DNA from: Aminithiophilus ramosus
GTDB taxonomy: Bacteria > Synergistota > Synergistia > Synergistales > Aminithiophilaceae
Direction: 5' to 3'
NCBI RefSeq assembly: GCF_018069705.1
Contig: NZ_CP072943.1
Location: forward strand, 1,861,453 to 1,925,452
Length of the DNA stretch: 64,000 bases
A program made the translations under genes and the position numbers. Below are positions 54,546 to 62,544 of the stretch, in pieces. The notes beneath the pieces were generated by a model. The model searched no databases. It saw only the letters and a program-made list of their open reading frames with translations, and was not told where the DNA came from. Position 1 is the first letter of the stretch; each line of letters begins with the position of its first letter.

Positions 54546-54861
54546 TGAAGGTGCCCCTTTCTCGCCGGAACCCGTCAAATCCCGACTCGGCGTCGGCTCC
54601 ATCACACAAGAGACGGGGGCCGGTCACCAAGCGTTCAGACTCTTTCCGACCTATGGTGAAGAAGGAAACAAGAAAACCCGCAATGGCGATCGAACCGCCG
54701 AAGCCGCTGCCCGAGCCGAGGAAAAGGACCTCGTCCGGGTCCACCGCCTGTTTCTGCAGAACCCTGTCGACGTTATCCGACTTGAGGGGCTGAGGTCTCA
54801 GTTCCTTTGTCTGAAGTCTAGCACATCTCGCCGTTCACCTGGCCATTCAGACCTTGCGGGC
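54546..54861. other. 316-bp gap upstream of the Pse run
   Basis: Contains short open frames on both strands but no recognisable gene. The minus frame has a hydrophobic stretch (IAIAGFLVSFFTIG) that could be a remnant. The Pse promoter should be in this interval; no strong sigma-70 boxes are seen. Confidence 0.45.
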
Positions 54862-55465
54862 AACATGGAAGGAAACCCCTCCGCCCCTTCGGGGCGGGCG
54901 CGGGCAGGATGCCCACGCTCCCAGGAAAGGCGACGGGAGTGCACGGGGAAACCCTTCCGCCCCTCCGGGCGGACGCGGGCAGGATGCCCACGCTCCCAGG
55001 AAAGGCGACGGGAGTGCACGGGGAAACCCTTCCGCCCCTCCGGGCGGACGCGGGCAGGATGCCCACGCTCCCAGGAAAGGCGACGGGAGTGCACGGGGAA
55101 ACCCTTCCGCCCCTCCGGGCGGGCGCGGGCAGGATGCCCACTCTCCCAGGAAAGGCGACGGGAGTGCACGGGGAAACCTTTCCGCCCCTCCGGGCGGGCG
55201 CGGGCAGGATGCCCACGCTCCCAGGAAAGGCGACGGGAGTGCACGGGGAAACCCCTCCGCCCCTTCGGGGCGGACGCGGGCAGGATGCCCACGCTCCCAG
55301 GAAAGGCGACGGGAGTGCACGGGGAAACCCTTCCGCCCCTTCGGGGCGGGCGCGGGCAGGATGCCCACGCTCCCAGGAAGGGCGACGGGGACGCACGGGG
55401 GAAACCCTCCGCCCCTTCGGGGCGGGCGCGGGCAGGATGCCCACGCTCCCAGGAAGGGCGACGAC
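54862..55465. repeat. ~75-bp tandem repeat array, about eight units, non-coding
   Basis: Units recur at 75 bp (GTGCACG at 54939, 55014, 55089, 55164, 55239, then 76 bp to 55315). Each contains CCGCCCCTTCGGGGCGG or its variant (a hairpin with TTCG loop) followed by GCGGGCAGGATGCCCAC and CTCCCAGG. This is the reverse complement of the core of the 264-bp array (TGGGCATCCTGCCCGCG with CGCCCCGAAGGGGCG). The 75-bp unit keeps reading frames open on both strands and produces artefact proteins such as ERGHPARARPEG-type repeats. Confidence 0.92.
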
Positions 55466-55501
55466 GCGCGGAGAAAATCCGGACGAGGCGAAGGGGGAAG
55501 A

Positions 55502-55538
55502 CGCGACGAGGGCCGCCCATAGGGCGGCCCTCGTCGCG
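55502..55538. terminator. perfect 17-bp hairpin after flaG
   Basis: CGCGACGAGGGCCGCCC (55502-55518), loop ATA, exact complement to 55538. It lies 145 bp beyond the flaG stop (minus strand), between it and the 75-bp array. A second weaker stem (GGGCCT/AGGCCC) lies at about 55552-55572. Confidence 0.7.
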
Positions 55539-55682
55539 GAAAAGAATATTGGGGCCTCCGTATGGCAGGCCCTCCATCCGGCGTCCCGTCGTTGAAACGG
55601 GCTGCATGCCCCCGGAGTCGGCAAAGCGTGAAACGCTCGGCCAGAACCCCCTCCGGGAGGTTCACGCCGTCAGACTCTCCGA

Positions 55683-56030
55683 TCAGGCCTCCGTGTCCAT
55701 GAGGGCGCCGAACATCTCCCGGATGTGCTCGACGAAGTGAACGATGTTGTCGGGAGGGATCTTGCGCACCACCTTGTCGGAGACGGTGTCGAGGACGGAG
55801 ACCTGAACGAGGCCCGCCTCCTCCCTCACCTCGAAGCGGAGGCTGCGGTCGAAGGCCTGGGCCATCTCCTGGGCCTGGCGGGCCGCCTTTTGGACCTGCT
55901 CGACGCTGGTCTTTTCCTCTTTTTTCTCCCTGCCGTCGTTGCGTCCCGATGAGACGAGCTGCTGGGGCGAGGCGGAACTGTTCTTGAGGATCTCCCGGGA
56001 GGCCGCTGCGGCATCGACGATCTTCGCCAC
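55683..56030 (-). CDS. flaG: flagellar protein FlaG
   Basis: A 115-residue FlaG-family protein. The N-terminal half is polar and unstructured. The conserved C-terminal half is RSLRFEVREEAGLVQVSVLD, TVSDKVVRKIPPDNIV. FlaG influences filament length in several bacteria. GTG 56030 follows AAGGAGGCGAGAGCC. It lies 80 bp after flagellin and is likely co-transcribed. Confidence 0.88.
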   Translation of the reverse strand: MAKIVDAAAASREILKNSSASPQQLVSSGRNDGREKKEEKTSVEQVQKAARQAQEMAQAFDRSLRFEVREEAGLVQVSVLDTVSDKVVRKIPPDNIVHFVEHIREMFGALMDTEA

Positions 56031-56110
56031 GGCTCTCGCCTCCTTGCGTACGGGCCAAAATCAGGGAACGAGGAGAGGGGAAAGCCCCTCTCCTCGACGG
56101 TCACCGGGCC

Positions 56111-59100
56111 TTAGCGGAGGAGGGAGAGAACGTTCTGGGGCAGCTGATTGGCCTGGCCCAGCATGGAGTTGCCGGCCTGCATGAGGATGTTGAGCTTGGT
56201 GAAGTTCATCATCTCCTTGGCCATGTCGACGTCGCGGATGCGGCTCTCGGCCGAGGTCAGGTTCGTGCTGGCCGTGGTCAGGTTGCTGATGGTGTGCTCC
56301 AACCGGTTCTGGTAGGCGCCCAGCTTGGCCCGCTGCGTCGAGACCTTGTCGATGGCCTTGTCGAGGACGGTGATGGACCGGGCGGCGTTCTCCCTGTCGG
56401 TGACGAGGATGTTGTCGACGCCCAGGGCGTAGGAGGACATGTTGCCGATGTTGATGCCCATGTCTTCCTTCTCGTTGGCGCCGATCTGGAAGACCGTCGT
56501 GTTGTCGGCGAGGTGGACGGTGGTCTCGTAGGAACCGTCCTCGCCGGAGGAGACCCACTTGGCCTGGTCGGCATCCCAAGAGACCTTCACGTCGGCCATG
56601 GTGTCGAACTCGACGTCGATGTTCTGGTGAACGACGCCGACGAGGTTGTTGCCCGTCACCTGGACGTTGCTGGCGATGACGTTGGTGGCATCGTGGGCGT
56701 CGACGACGGAGACGGTGAACTTGTTCTCCACGCTATCCTGGATAACGTTGAGGCTCAGGGCGTTGATGAGTTCCTCGTCGCCAATGAAGGTCAGATCACC
56801 GTCGCGGCCGTTGATAGCGCTGCTGATGACGATGGTCCCCGCCACGGCGTAGGGGGAATCGGCGTTGGCCGCTGCCTCGTCTTCGGTGATGTAGTTGGCG
56901 AAGGTTTCGGCAGCCTCCAGTCCCTCGAGGTCCCCCTGGCCGAGACCGTCACGGATGGCGTTGTTGAGCTTCTCGGCGACGCTGTCCATGGTGTCGTCCT
57001 TGTAGAGGGTGATGGAGGTCTTGCTGCCGTCGCCCTGGACGATGGTGATCGTCTGGGGATCTTCGATCATGAAGTTGCCGTTCGAATCCCAGAACTTGTC
57101 GATGTCGTAGACGCTCGTGTTGCCGTCGGCGATGGCGCCGATGCTCTGCTTGTCGATGGTGAAGGAGGCGGCGTAGTCGCGGCCGTCGGGGGCGGTGATG
57201 TCAGTGTAGGCGTCTTCGAGAACGCCGAACTCCATGGAGACGGTGCTCGACTTGATCTCGCCGTAGTCGGCGCTGGACGAGAGGGTGTTGAGCTGGAAGA
57301 AGGAGAAGTCCGTCGTCTTGTTGTTCAGGGCGCCGTTGTCGAAGGTGTAGCTCATGGGCGTCGCCGAGGCGCTGCCGTTGGTCCTGTTGACGGCGACGGA
57401 ATCCATGACTGCCGTCGTGACCGCGGCGGCGACGTTGACGACGACCTTGTCGCCGACGGTGAAGGCCGAGTAGTCGTCGCTGATGTCGAAGGTCCCGAAG
57501 GCGACGCCGCCGTAGCTGCCGGTGAGCGAGTCACCGATGGCAGCGCCGGTCAGGGTCTTCGTCACCGTGCCGTTGCCCACCTCGGTGACGCCGTCCGTGC
57601 CCATCTGGACGTACTTGTAGCTGAAGGTGACGGAGCTGGTGGCCGAGTCCTTCGAGGCAACCTCGAAGACGATGGACATGTTGTAGGAGGTCGTGTTCGC
57701 CACAGCGATCGTGTTATCGACGAAGGCACTGGCATACTTCTGCTCGTAGGCCACGGCGGTGGCGACGGCATTGGCGGTCGCGTTCGTCGCCCGCGTCTCC
57801 ACGGTGTAATCGCCGACCATCATGTTGGCGCCGTTCATGGAGATGGAGCGGACGTTGTCGTCGCTGGGCTTGACCATCGTCAGCCCCTGGGTGGAAGTGG
57901 GGGCGGCGAAGCCCGACCCGGCCCCGGCGATGGTGGCCCCGTCGGTGAGGCTCCAGCCCACCTCGAAGTTGGTCCCCGCCTCCTTGGCGACGAGGGTGAA
58001 GGCGCCCACGGCCGAGCCGGTGGTGAAGAGGACCTTGTCGGAAAGACCGGCCTGCGTCTCGACGAGAGACTCCAGAGCCGAGGTGATCTGCTGGGCGGCA
58101 GCGTAACTGACGGCTGTTCCATTTGTCACAGCATATGTAGCTGTAGTAAGAGTCAGGTTATAAGTCGTACCATCCATCTTGACATCAAAAGAACTCTCGA
58201 CGGTCACAGAGCCAACTCCTCCTGTAATTCCCGCCACCGAGTTCCAACTGACATCAAAAGCATCACCGCCCGCAGAAATAGTAAAAGCACCGGCGGCACC
58301 GGAAGCTGTGGCGAGAGTTAAGCCTACACCCAAGCCGTTAAAATAAGCAATCATAGCAGAAACCGCACTATCCACATCGCCATAGGCACCGTTTTGAGTA
58401 AAAGTATACATCGATGTTCCTACAGTGATAGAATAATCGGTTCCAGCAGAACCAACACCACCGACCACACCCGAGAACTGGGTGAACCCGCCCCGGACGG
58501 TCCCCTCGAAGTTGGCGAAGCCCACGGTGGACTCGGAGACGGACTCCTGGACGGCATGCTTGACCTTGAAGATGTCCGTCTTCTGGACCTGGCCCTGGCC
58601 GGCGACGGCGTCGATGGTGATCTTGTAGTTGCCCTCCATGGCTGACTTCTGGCCGTAGGCGTCGATGGTGCGCAGCCCGCCGTTGACGGTCACCTTCGTG
58701 CTCGTCGTGTCGGAGGACCAGAGGACGGCGGCGTCTCCGTTGAGGAGCTTCTTCTTGTTGAACTGGGTCGTGTTGGAGATGCGGTCGATCTCCTCGGACA
58801 ACTCGTCCACCTCGAGCTGGATGGCCTGGCGGTCGTTGGAGGTGAGGGTGTCGTTGGCGGCCTGGACGGAGAGTTCCCTCATGCGCTGAAGGATGGAGTG
58901 GGTCTCGTTGAGGGCGCCCTCCGCCGTGGAGATCATGTTGATGCCGTCCTGGGCGTTGGCGTTGGCCTGGTCGAGGCCGCGGATCTGGGCCCGCATCTTC
59001 TCCGAAATGGCCAGCCCGGCGGCGTCGTCGGCGGCGCCGTTGATGCGCAGGCCCGACGAGAGCTTGGCGATGGACTTGGTGAGAGAGCTGTTGGTTGCGT

Positions 59101-59149
59101 TGACGGAGTTATAGGCGTAGAGGGCGGGAATGTTGTGATTGACTCGCAT
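56111..59149 (-). CDS. fliC: flagellin, very large (1012 residues)
   Basis: The N-terminal D0/D1 part (about 1-150: MRVNHNIPALYAYNSVNATN, then ELSVQAANDTLTSNDRQAIQ) and C-terminal D1/D0 part (about 920-1012: ITVLDKAIDKVSTQRAKLGA, ending MLGQANQLPQNVLSLLR) are standard. About 760 residues of variable surface domain, twice the usual size, lie between. They are rich in Ser, Thr, Val and Ala, as expected for O-glycosylated loops. A central stretch (about residues 228-346, DNA 58110-58465) is much more AT-rich than the rest. ATG 59149 follows GGGAGGTAG. Confidence 0.95.
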   Translation of the reverse strand: MRVNHNIPALYAYNSVNATNSSLTKSIAKLSSGLRINGAADDAAGLAISEKMRAQIRGLDQANANAQDGINMISTAEGALNETHSILQRMRELSVQAANDTLTSNDRQAIQLEVDELSEEIDRISNTTQFNKKKLLNGDAAVLWSSDTTSTKVTVNGGLRTIDAYGQKSAMEGNYKITIDAVAGQGQVQKTDIFKVKHAVQESVSESTVGFANFEGTVRGGFTQFSGVVGGVGSAGTDYSITVGTSMYTFTQNGAYGDVDSAVSAMIAYFNGLGVGLTLATASGAAGAFTISAGGDAFDVSWNSVAGITGGVGSVTVESSFDVKMDGTTYNLTLTTATYAVTNGTAVSYAAAQQITSALESLVETQAGLSDKVLFTTGSAVGAFTLVAKEAGTNFEVGWSLTDGATIAGAGSGFAAPTSTQGLTMVKPSDDNVRSISMNGANMMVGDYTVETRATNATANAVATAVAYEQKYASAFVDNTIAVANTTSYNMSIVFEVASKDSATSSVTFSYKYVQMGTDGVTEVGNGTVTKTLTGAAIGDSLTGSYGGVAFGTFDISDDYSAFTVGDKVVVNVAAAVTTAVMDSVAVNRTNGSASATPMSYTFDNGALNNKTTDFSFFQLNTLSSSADYGEIKSSTVSMEFGVLEDAYTDITAPDGRDYAASFTIDKQSIGAIADGNTSVYDIDKFWDSNGNFMIEDPQTITIVQGDGSKTSITLYKDDTMDSVAEKLNNAIRDGLGQGDLEGLEAAETFANYITEDEAAANADSPYAVAGTIVISSAINGRDGDLTFIGDEELINALSLNVIQDSVENKFTVSVVDAHDATNVIASNVQVTGNNLVGVVHQNIDVEFDTMADVKVSWDADQAKWVSSGEDGSYETTVHLADNTTVFQIGANEKEDMGINIGNMSSYALGVDNILVTDRENAARSITVLDKAIDKVSTQRAKLGAYQNRLEHTISNLTTASTNLTSAESRIRDVDMAKEMMNFTKLNILMQAGNSMLGQANQLPQNVLSLLR

Positions 59150-59310
59150 GGTCGTCTACCTCCCTGTTGTCGACTCGTCCCCGTCCGTGGGGATCGTCTT
59201 CTCGTGGCGAAAGGGTCGCCGGAAAGGGGCGCGCGTTCGGTGCGGAAAGGCTTTTCAGGCATTCCTCCCCTCGATCGCAAGGAGTGGAGAGAGAAGCTGT
59301 CCTGTCTCCT

Positions 59311-59338
59311 TTTTCGGTTTTTCCGGTCCCGACCTTTA
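59311..59338 (-). promoter_or_regulatory. candidate sigma-28 promoter of flagellin
   Basis: Minus-strand TAAAGGTC (59338-59331), 12 bp, ACCGAAAA (59318-59311), compared with TAAA-N15-GCCGATAA. The TAAA overlaps the maf stop codon. It gives a leader of about 150 nt with several GGA motifs, including AGGGAGG at the ribosome site, where CsrA could bind and repress. Confidence 0.55.
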
Positions 59339-61819
59339 GGCCTCTTCCGGAAGGGGTTCGCCCTTTTCCTCGAGGATGGCGACGAGGTAGCGCCGCAGCA
59401 CCTCCCGGGCGGCCTCCCCTCCTCCCTCCAGGGCCTCCCTGTCGCGGGAGAGCCCCTCGGCGACGGACTGAAGGAAATTCCTGTTCGCCTCCGTTTTTTC
59501 GCGGATGAGGAAGTCCTCAAGATCTTCGCGGCGGCGGCGGAGGAGCTCCGACAGGAGAAGGGGTATCTCTCCGTCGTCGGGGGCGTAGCCGTAGGCGTTG
59601 GCCAGACTGACGAGGGCCTCGTGGGCATGGCCCGTCCAGCAGAGGTCGCGGCCCATGAGGGCCTTGGCCCGCTCCTTGAGGAGTTCGGCGGCGGCCTCGA
59701 CGGCGACGGAGCGCCCCTCGAAGCCTTCGATGGCGGCCTGGAAGAGGCGCGAGGCCTCGAGGTGGCGCCCCTCGCCGTGGAAGTGGCGCCCCAGGGCCCA
59801 GAGAAGAGTGGGCTCCCAGCGGGCGGCGACGGGATCGACGCGGGAGAGGAGGAAATCGGCCAGGACCGTCTCCTCCAGGTCGGGCCTGCGCTCCTGGGCT
59901 CGGGCGAGGAAGCCCTCCAGGGCCGAACGGATCGGCGCCTCCTCGGGAGGGCCGGCGATGCCCAGGTCGCGGAGGGCGTCGGCCGAAAGGGTCGAGGCCC
60001 TCATGTAGGCGAGCCAGTCGAGAAAGACGGAGGCGCTCCGCTCCTGGGCGTCGAAGAACTCCTCGTGGGAGCGGAGCCAGAGAGAGAGGTCCTCCTCCTC
60101 GCGGAGGTCGAAGCGGGCCTCGTCGCCGAGGAGGGTGGCCATGTAGCTCTGGCCGACGTAGGCCAGGACGGCGTTGGCGTTGGTCAGCCCCTGGAGCAGG
60201 TCGTAGAGGGCCGAGACCCGGCCGGGGAGGGCGTCGCCGATCCCGAGGGAGGCGATCTCGTTCAGGAGTCCCCGCCCCCGGGAGATCCGCTCCAGGGAGT
60301 CACGGAAAGTCCCCTCCAGGGCCTCCAGGGCCTGGCGGGCCGCCCGGGCCCCTTCCTCCCCCCGGCCCGATCCGAGGCCGCCGACGAGGGAGAAGCTGTT
60401 TTCCGGCGGCCGGCCGACGCCGCGGAGGTAGTCGGCCAGGGGGCGGACTTCGGTTCCGCCGATGAGGGCTCCCCCTTCGGTGCAGTCCCAGACCTTGAAG
60501 GGCATCTTGGGGATCATTTCCTCGAAGGTGTCGATGAAGAACTTCCAGACCTTCGTCGTCTCCACGGCGCCTCCCAGGGCACCGGGGACGACGAGACGCT
60601 GCTGGGCCCTTTCGACGCCGCCCGTGCCGTCCCAGGCCGTCTGGTTCGTGTGGGTCCTGCCGTCGTCGCCGAAGGCCAGGTCCTGGCCGACGAGGGCGGC
60701 CCTGTCGACGCCGAGGTAGGCGAGAAGGCCCAGGGCCATGTGGGCCACGGAGGCGCCCGAGGGGAGGACGACGCCGCCCAGGGCGCCGCCGATGACCTGC
60801 CTGTCGAGGTTGATCGACTCCTTGCCGACGACGGAAAGGCGCCCCGGCCACCGCCCGGCGATCTGGGGGAAGCAGACGGACTGGGCGACGAGGACGATCG
60901 ACGCCAGAGAAGGCTCCCGGGCCTCGTAGAGGGGACGGAAGTATTTCTCGTAGGTCGTGGCCCCCCGTTCGAGGGCGCAGACGAAGTGGGGGCGGATCCC
61001 CTGGGCGGCCAGTTTGGCCAGAAGGGTGTCGGCGGCGACGATGACGAGGCGCTCCTCCATCCCCTTGAGGAGGTGGAGGTTTTTGTCCAGCGAGGGCCCG
61101 GCGGAGAGGACGACGCCGCTGTACCCCTTGAAGCGCCCCTTGAGGGGGGCCAGGGATTCGCGGAAGAGGATCGACGGGGCGGCCAGGGCCATCTGGCGGA
61201 AGCCCAGAAGGGTGTCCTCGGCCGAGTCGCCGAGGCGCATCATCTGGTAGGAGATGCGCCCCACGTAGCTTCTGAGGGCCTCGCGGTAGGCCTCTCCGGC
61301 CTGTTCGGCCTGGCCGGGGTGGGGATGGACGTCGAAGAGGCCGCCGAGGAAGAATCCCCTGTGGCCGAAGGCGGCCCTGAGGGCCTCGTCGATGAGGGCC
61401 TCGTCGCCGGCGGGCAGGAAGAAGCGCTCGAAGGGGGCCTTCCTGCCGAATAGATCGACGCTCTCGAGGATGAAAAGCATCAGGGGGAGGCTCGATTCCA
61501 TGAGAAGGACGATCTGCCTGCGTCGGATCCGGTTGAGGATCCCCACGAGGTAGCGGGGCGTTCCGATTCCGGCCAGGACGAGGACGGGCTTTTTCCCCTC
61601 GGGCGTGACGTCGAGGGCCGCTCTGGGCTCGAAAAAGGGGCGGTCGAAGAAGCCCGACCACCAGCTTCCCCGGGGCGTCTCCTTCTCTTCGATCCTGAAG
61701 CGGGCGCCGGGGCGCATCGTCTCGCGCAGCCGGGCGGCCAGAAGGGGCTGACGCCCTTCGAGAACCTTCAGGTTGGCCTCCAGGGTGGGATTGGCTCGCG
61801 CCGTTCCTCTCTGGCTCAC
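59336..61819 (-). CDS. Maf-type flagellin glycosyltransferase (DUF115)
   Basis: An 827-residue motility-associated factor, the family that transfers nonulosonic acids such as pseudaminic acid to flagellin Ser/Thr. The DUF115/GT-A-like core contains GVVLSAGPSLDKNLHLLKGM near residues 235-254, followed by IVAADTLLAKLAAQGIRPHF and, further on, NQTAWDGTGG. Long helical N- and C-terminal parts surround it. GTG 61819 overlaps the csrA stop (GTGA). Its place between csrA and flagellin, near the Pse genes, supports the role. Confidence 0.9.
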   Translation of the reverse strand: MSQRGTARANPTLEANLKVLEGRQPLLAARLRETMRPGARFRIEEKETPRGSWWSGFFDRPFFEPRAALDVTPEGKKPVLVLAGIGTPRYLVGILNRIRRRQIVLLMESSLPLMLFILESVDLFGRKAPFERFFLPAGDEALIDEALRAAFGHRGFFLGGLFDVHPHPGQAEQAGEAYREALRSYVGRISYQMMRLGDSAEDTLLGFRQMALAAPSILFRESLAPLKGRFKGYSGVVLSAGPSLDKNLHLLKGMEERLVIVAADTLLAKLAAQGIRPHFVCALERGATTYEKYFRPLYEAREPSLASIVLVAQSVCFPQIAGRWPGRLSVVGKESINLDRQVIGGALGGVVLPSGASVAHMALGLLAYLGVDRAALVGQDLAFGDDGRTHTNQTAWDGTGGVERAQQRLVVPGALGGAVETTKVWKFFIDTFEEMIPKMPFKVWDCTEGGALIGGTEVRPLADYLRGVGRPPENSFSLVGGLGSGRGEEGARAARQALEALEGTFRDSLERISRGRGLLNEIASLGIGDALPGRVSALYDLLQGLTNANAVLAYVGQSYMATLLGDEARFDLREEEDLSLWLRSHEEFFDAQERSASVFLDWLAYMRASTLSADALRDLGIAGPPEEAPIRSALEGFLARAQERRPDLEETVLADFLLSRVDPVAARWEPTLLWALGRHFHGEGRHLEASRLFQAAIEGFEGRSVAVEAAAELLKERAKALMGRDLCWTGHAHEALVSLANAYGYAPDDGEIPLLLSELLRRRREDLEDFLIREKTEANRNFLQSVAEGLSRDREALEGGGEAAREVLRRYLVAILEEKGEPLPEEA

Positions 61820-62046
61820 CGGTCTTCCCTCCTCTTTTTGAGCAGGTCCGCCGGGACGAAGGCGACCTGGGCGGCGCGGCGGTTGGCGAGGCGGACGGCG
61901 TCGACGAGCTCGCTGCGGAGGATGACGTAGTCGCGGGGGGCCTTGATGCCCAGGCGGACCTGGTCGCCCTTGACGTCGACGACGACGACTTCGATGTCGT
62001 CGCCGATGAGGAGCGATTCGCCCTTTTTGCGGGAGAGGGCCAGCAT
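61816..62046 (-). CDS. csrA: carbon storage regulator CsrA
   Basis: A 76-residue RNA-binding dimer. It shows MLALSRKKGESLLIGDDIEV, VKGDQVRLGIKAPRDYVILR and a typical acidic-basic tail. It binds GGA motifs in mRNA leaders. FliW, encoded just upstream, normally sequesters it, which links filament assembly to flagellin translation. ATG 62046 shares a base with the fliW stop (TGATG). Confidence 0.95.
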   Translation of the reverse strand: MLALSRKKGESLLIGDDIEVVVVDVKGDQVRLGIKAPRDYVILRSELVDAVRLANRRAAQVAFVPADLLKKRREDR

Positions 62047-62528
62047 CAGGCAGGCCCCTTCCCGGCCGCCTCTCCCTCGCGGCGGCAGCTTTCGCGCAGT
62101 TCCGCCGGGAGGAGAGGGGCCTGGAGCGACAGTCTTTCGTCGTCGACGATGATCTGTCGGGCCAGCCGGCAAGCGGTGTTGACGACGATGGGGGCCCGGA
62201 GGTTGGCCGTGGCCCTCCAGGGTTCGTCGGCCGGGACGGAGACGACGACGAGAAGGGCGAGACCGTCGCCCGAATCGGTCCGAAGGAGGCTCAGGTCGGA
62301 GCGGACGATGTCGACGTGATAGTCGGGGAAGAAGGTCAGAGGCGTCGTCACGGGAAGGGCGACGTCGGCGTCGGCCAGGCTCTGGAGCCACTTGACGGGG
62401 TTGTCGTCGTCGCCGGCCAGAAGCCATTCCCTGTGGCCCTCGAAGCCGGGAATGCCCTTGGGGAAGGAAAGGACATCGCCCTCTTCGTAGCCGAGGTCGC
62501 CGAAACGGGAGGTCTTGAAGCTCTTCAC
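62046..62528 (-). CDS. fliW: flagellar assembly factor FliW
   Basis: A 160-residue FliW. Typical features are LSFPKGIPGFEGHREWLLAG near 21-40 and LLVVVSVPADEPWRATANLR then APIVVNTACRLARQIIVDDE. It binds CsrA and flagellin alternately and controls hag translation. GTG 62528 is the start. It lies 16 bp after flgL. Confidence 0.93.
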   Translation of the reverse strand: MKSFKTSRFGDLGYEEGDVLSFPKGIPGFEGHREWLLAGDDDNPVKWLQSLADADVALPVTTPLTFFPDYHVDIVRSDLSLLRTDSGDGLALLVVVSVPADEPWRATANLRAPIVVNTACRLARQIIVDDERLSLQAPLLPAELRESCRREGEAAGKGPA

Positions 62529-62544
62529 GGGCAGGTCACCTCGA

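Noticed and set aside
54526-56058. Reading frames of about 400 residues on both strands over the 75-bp array
   Set aside because: Same artefact as in the 264-bp array; they also run through the flaG gene on the wrong frame.
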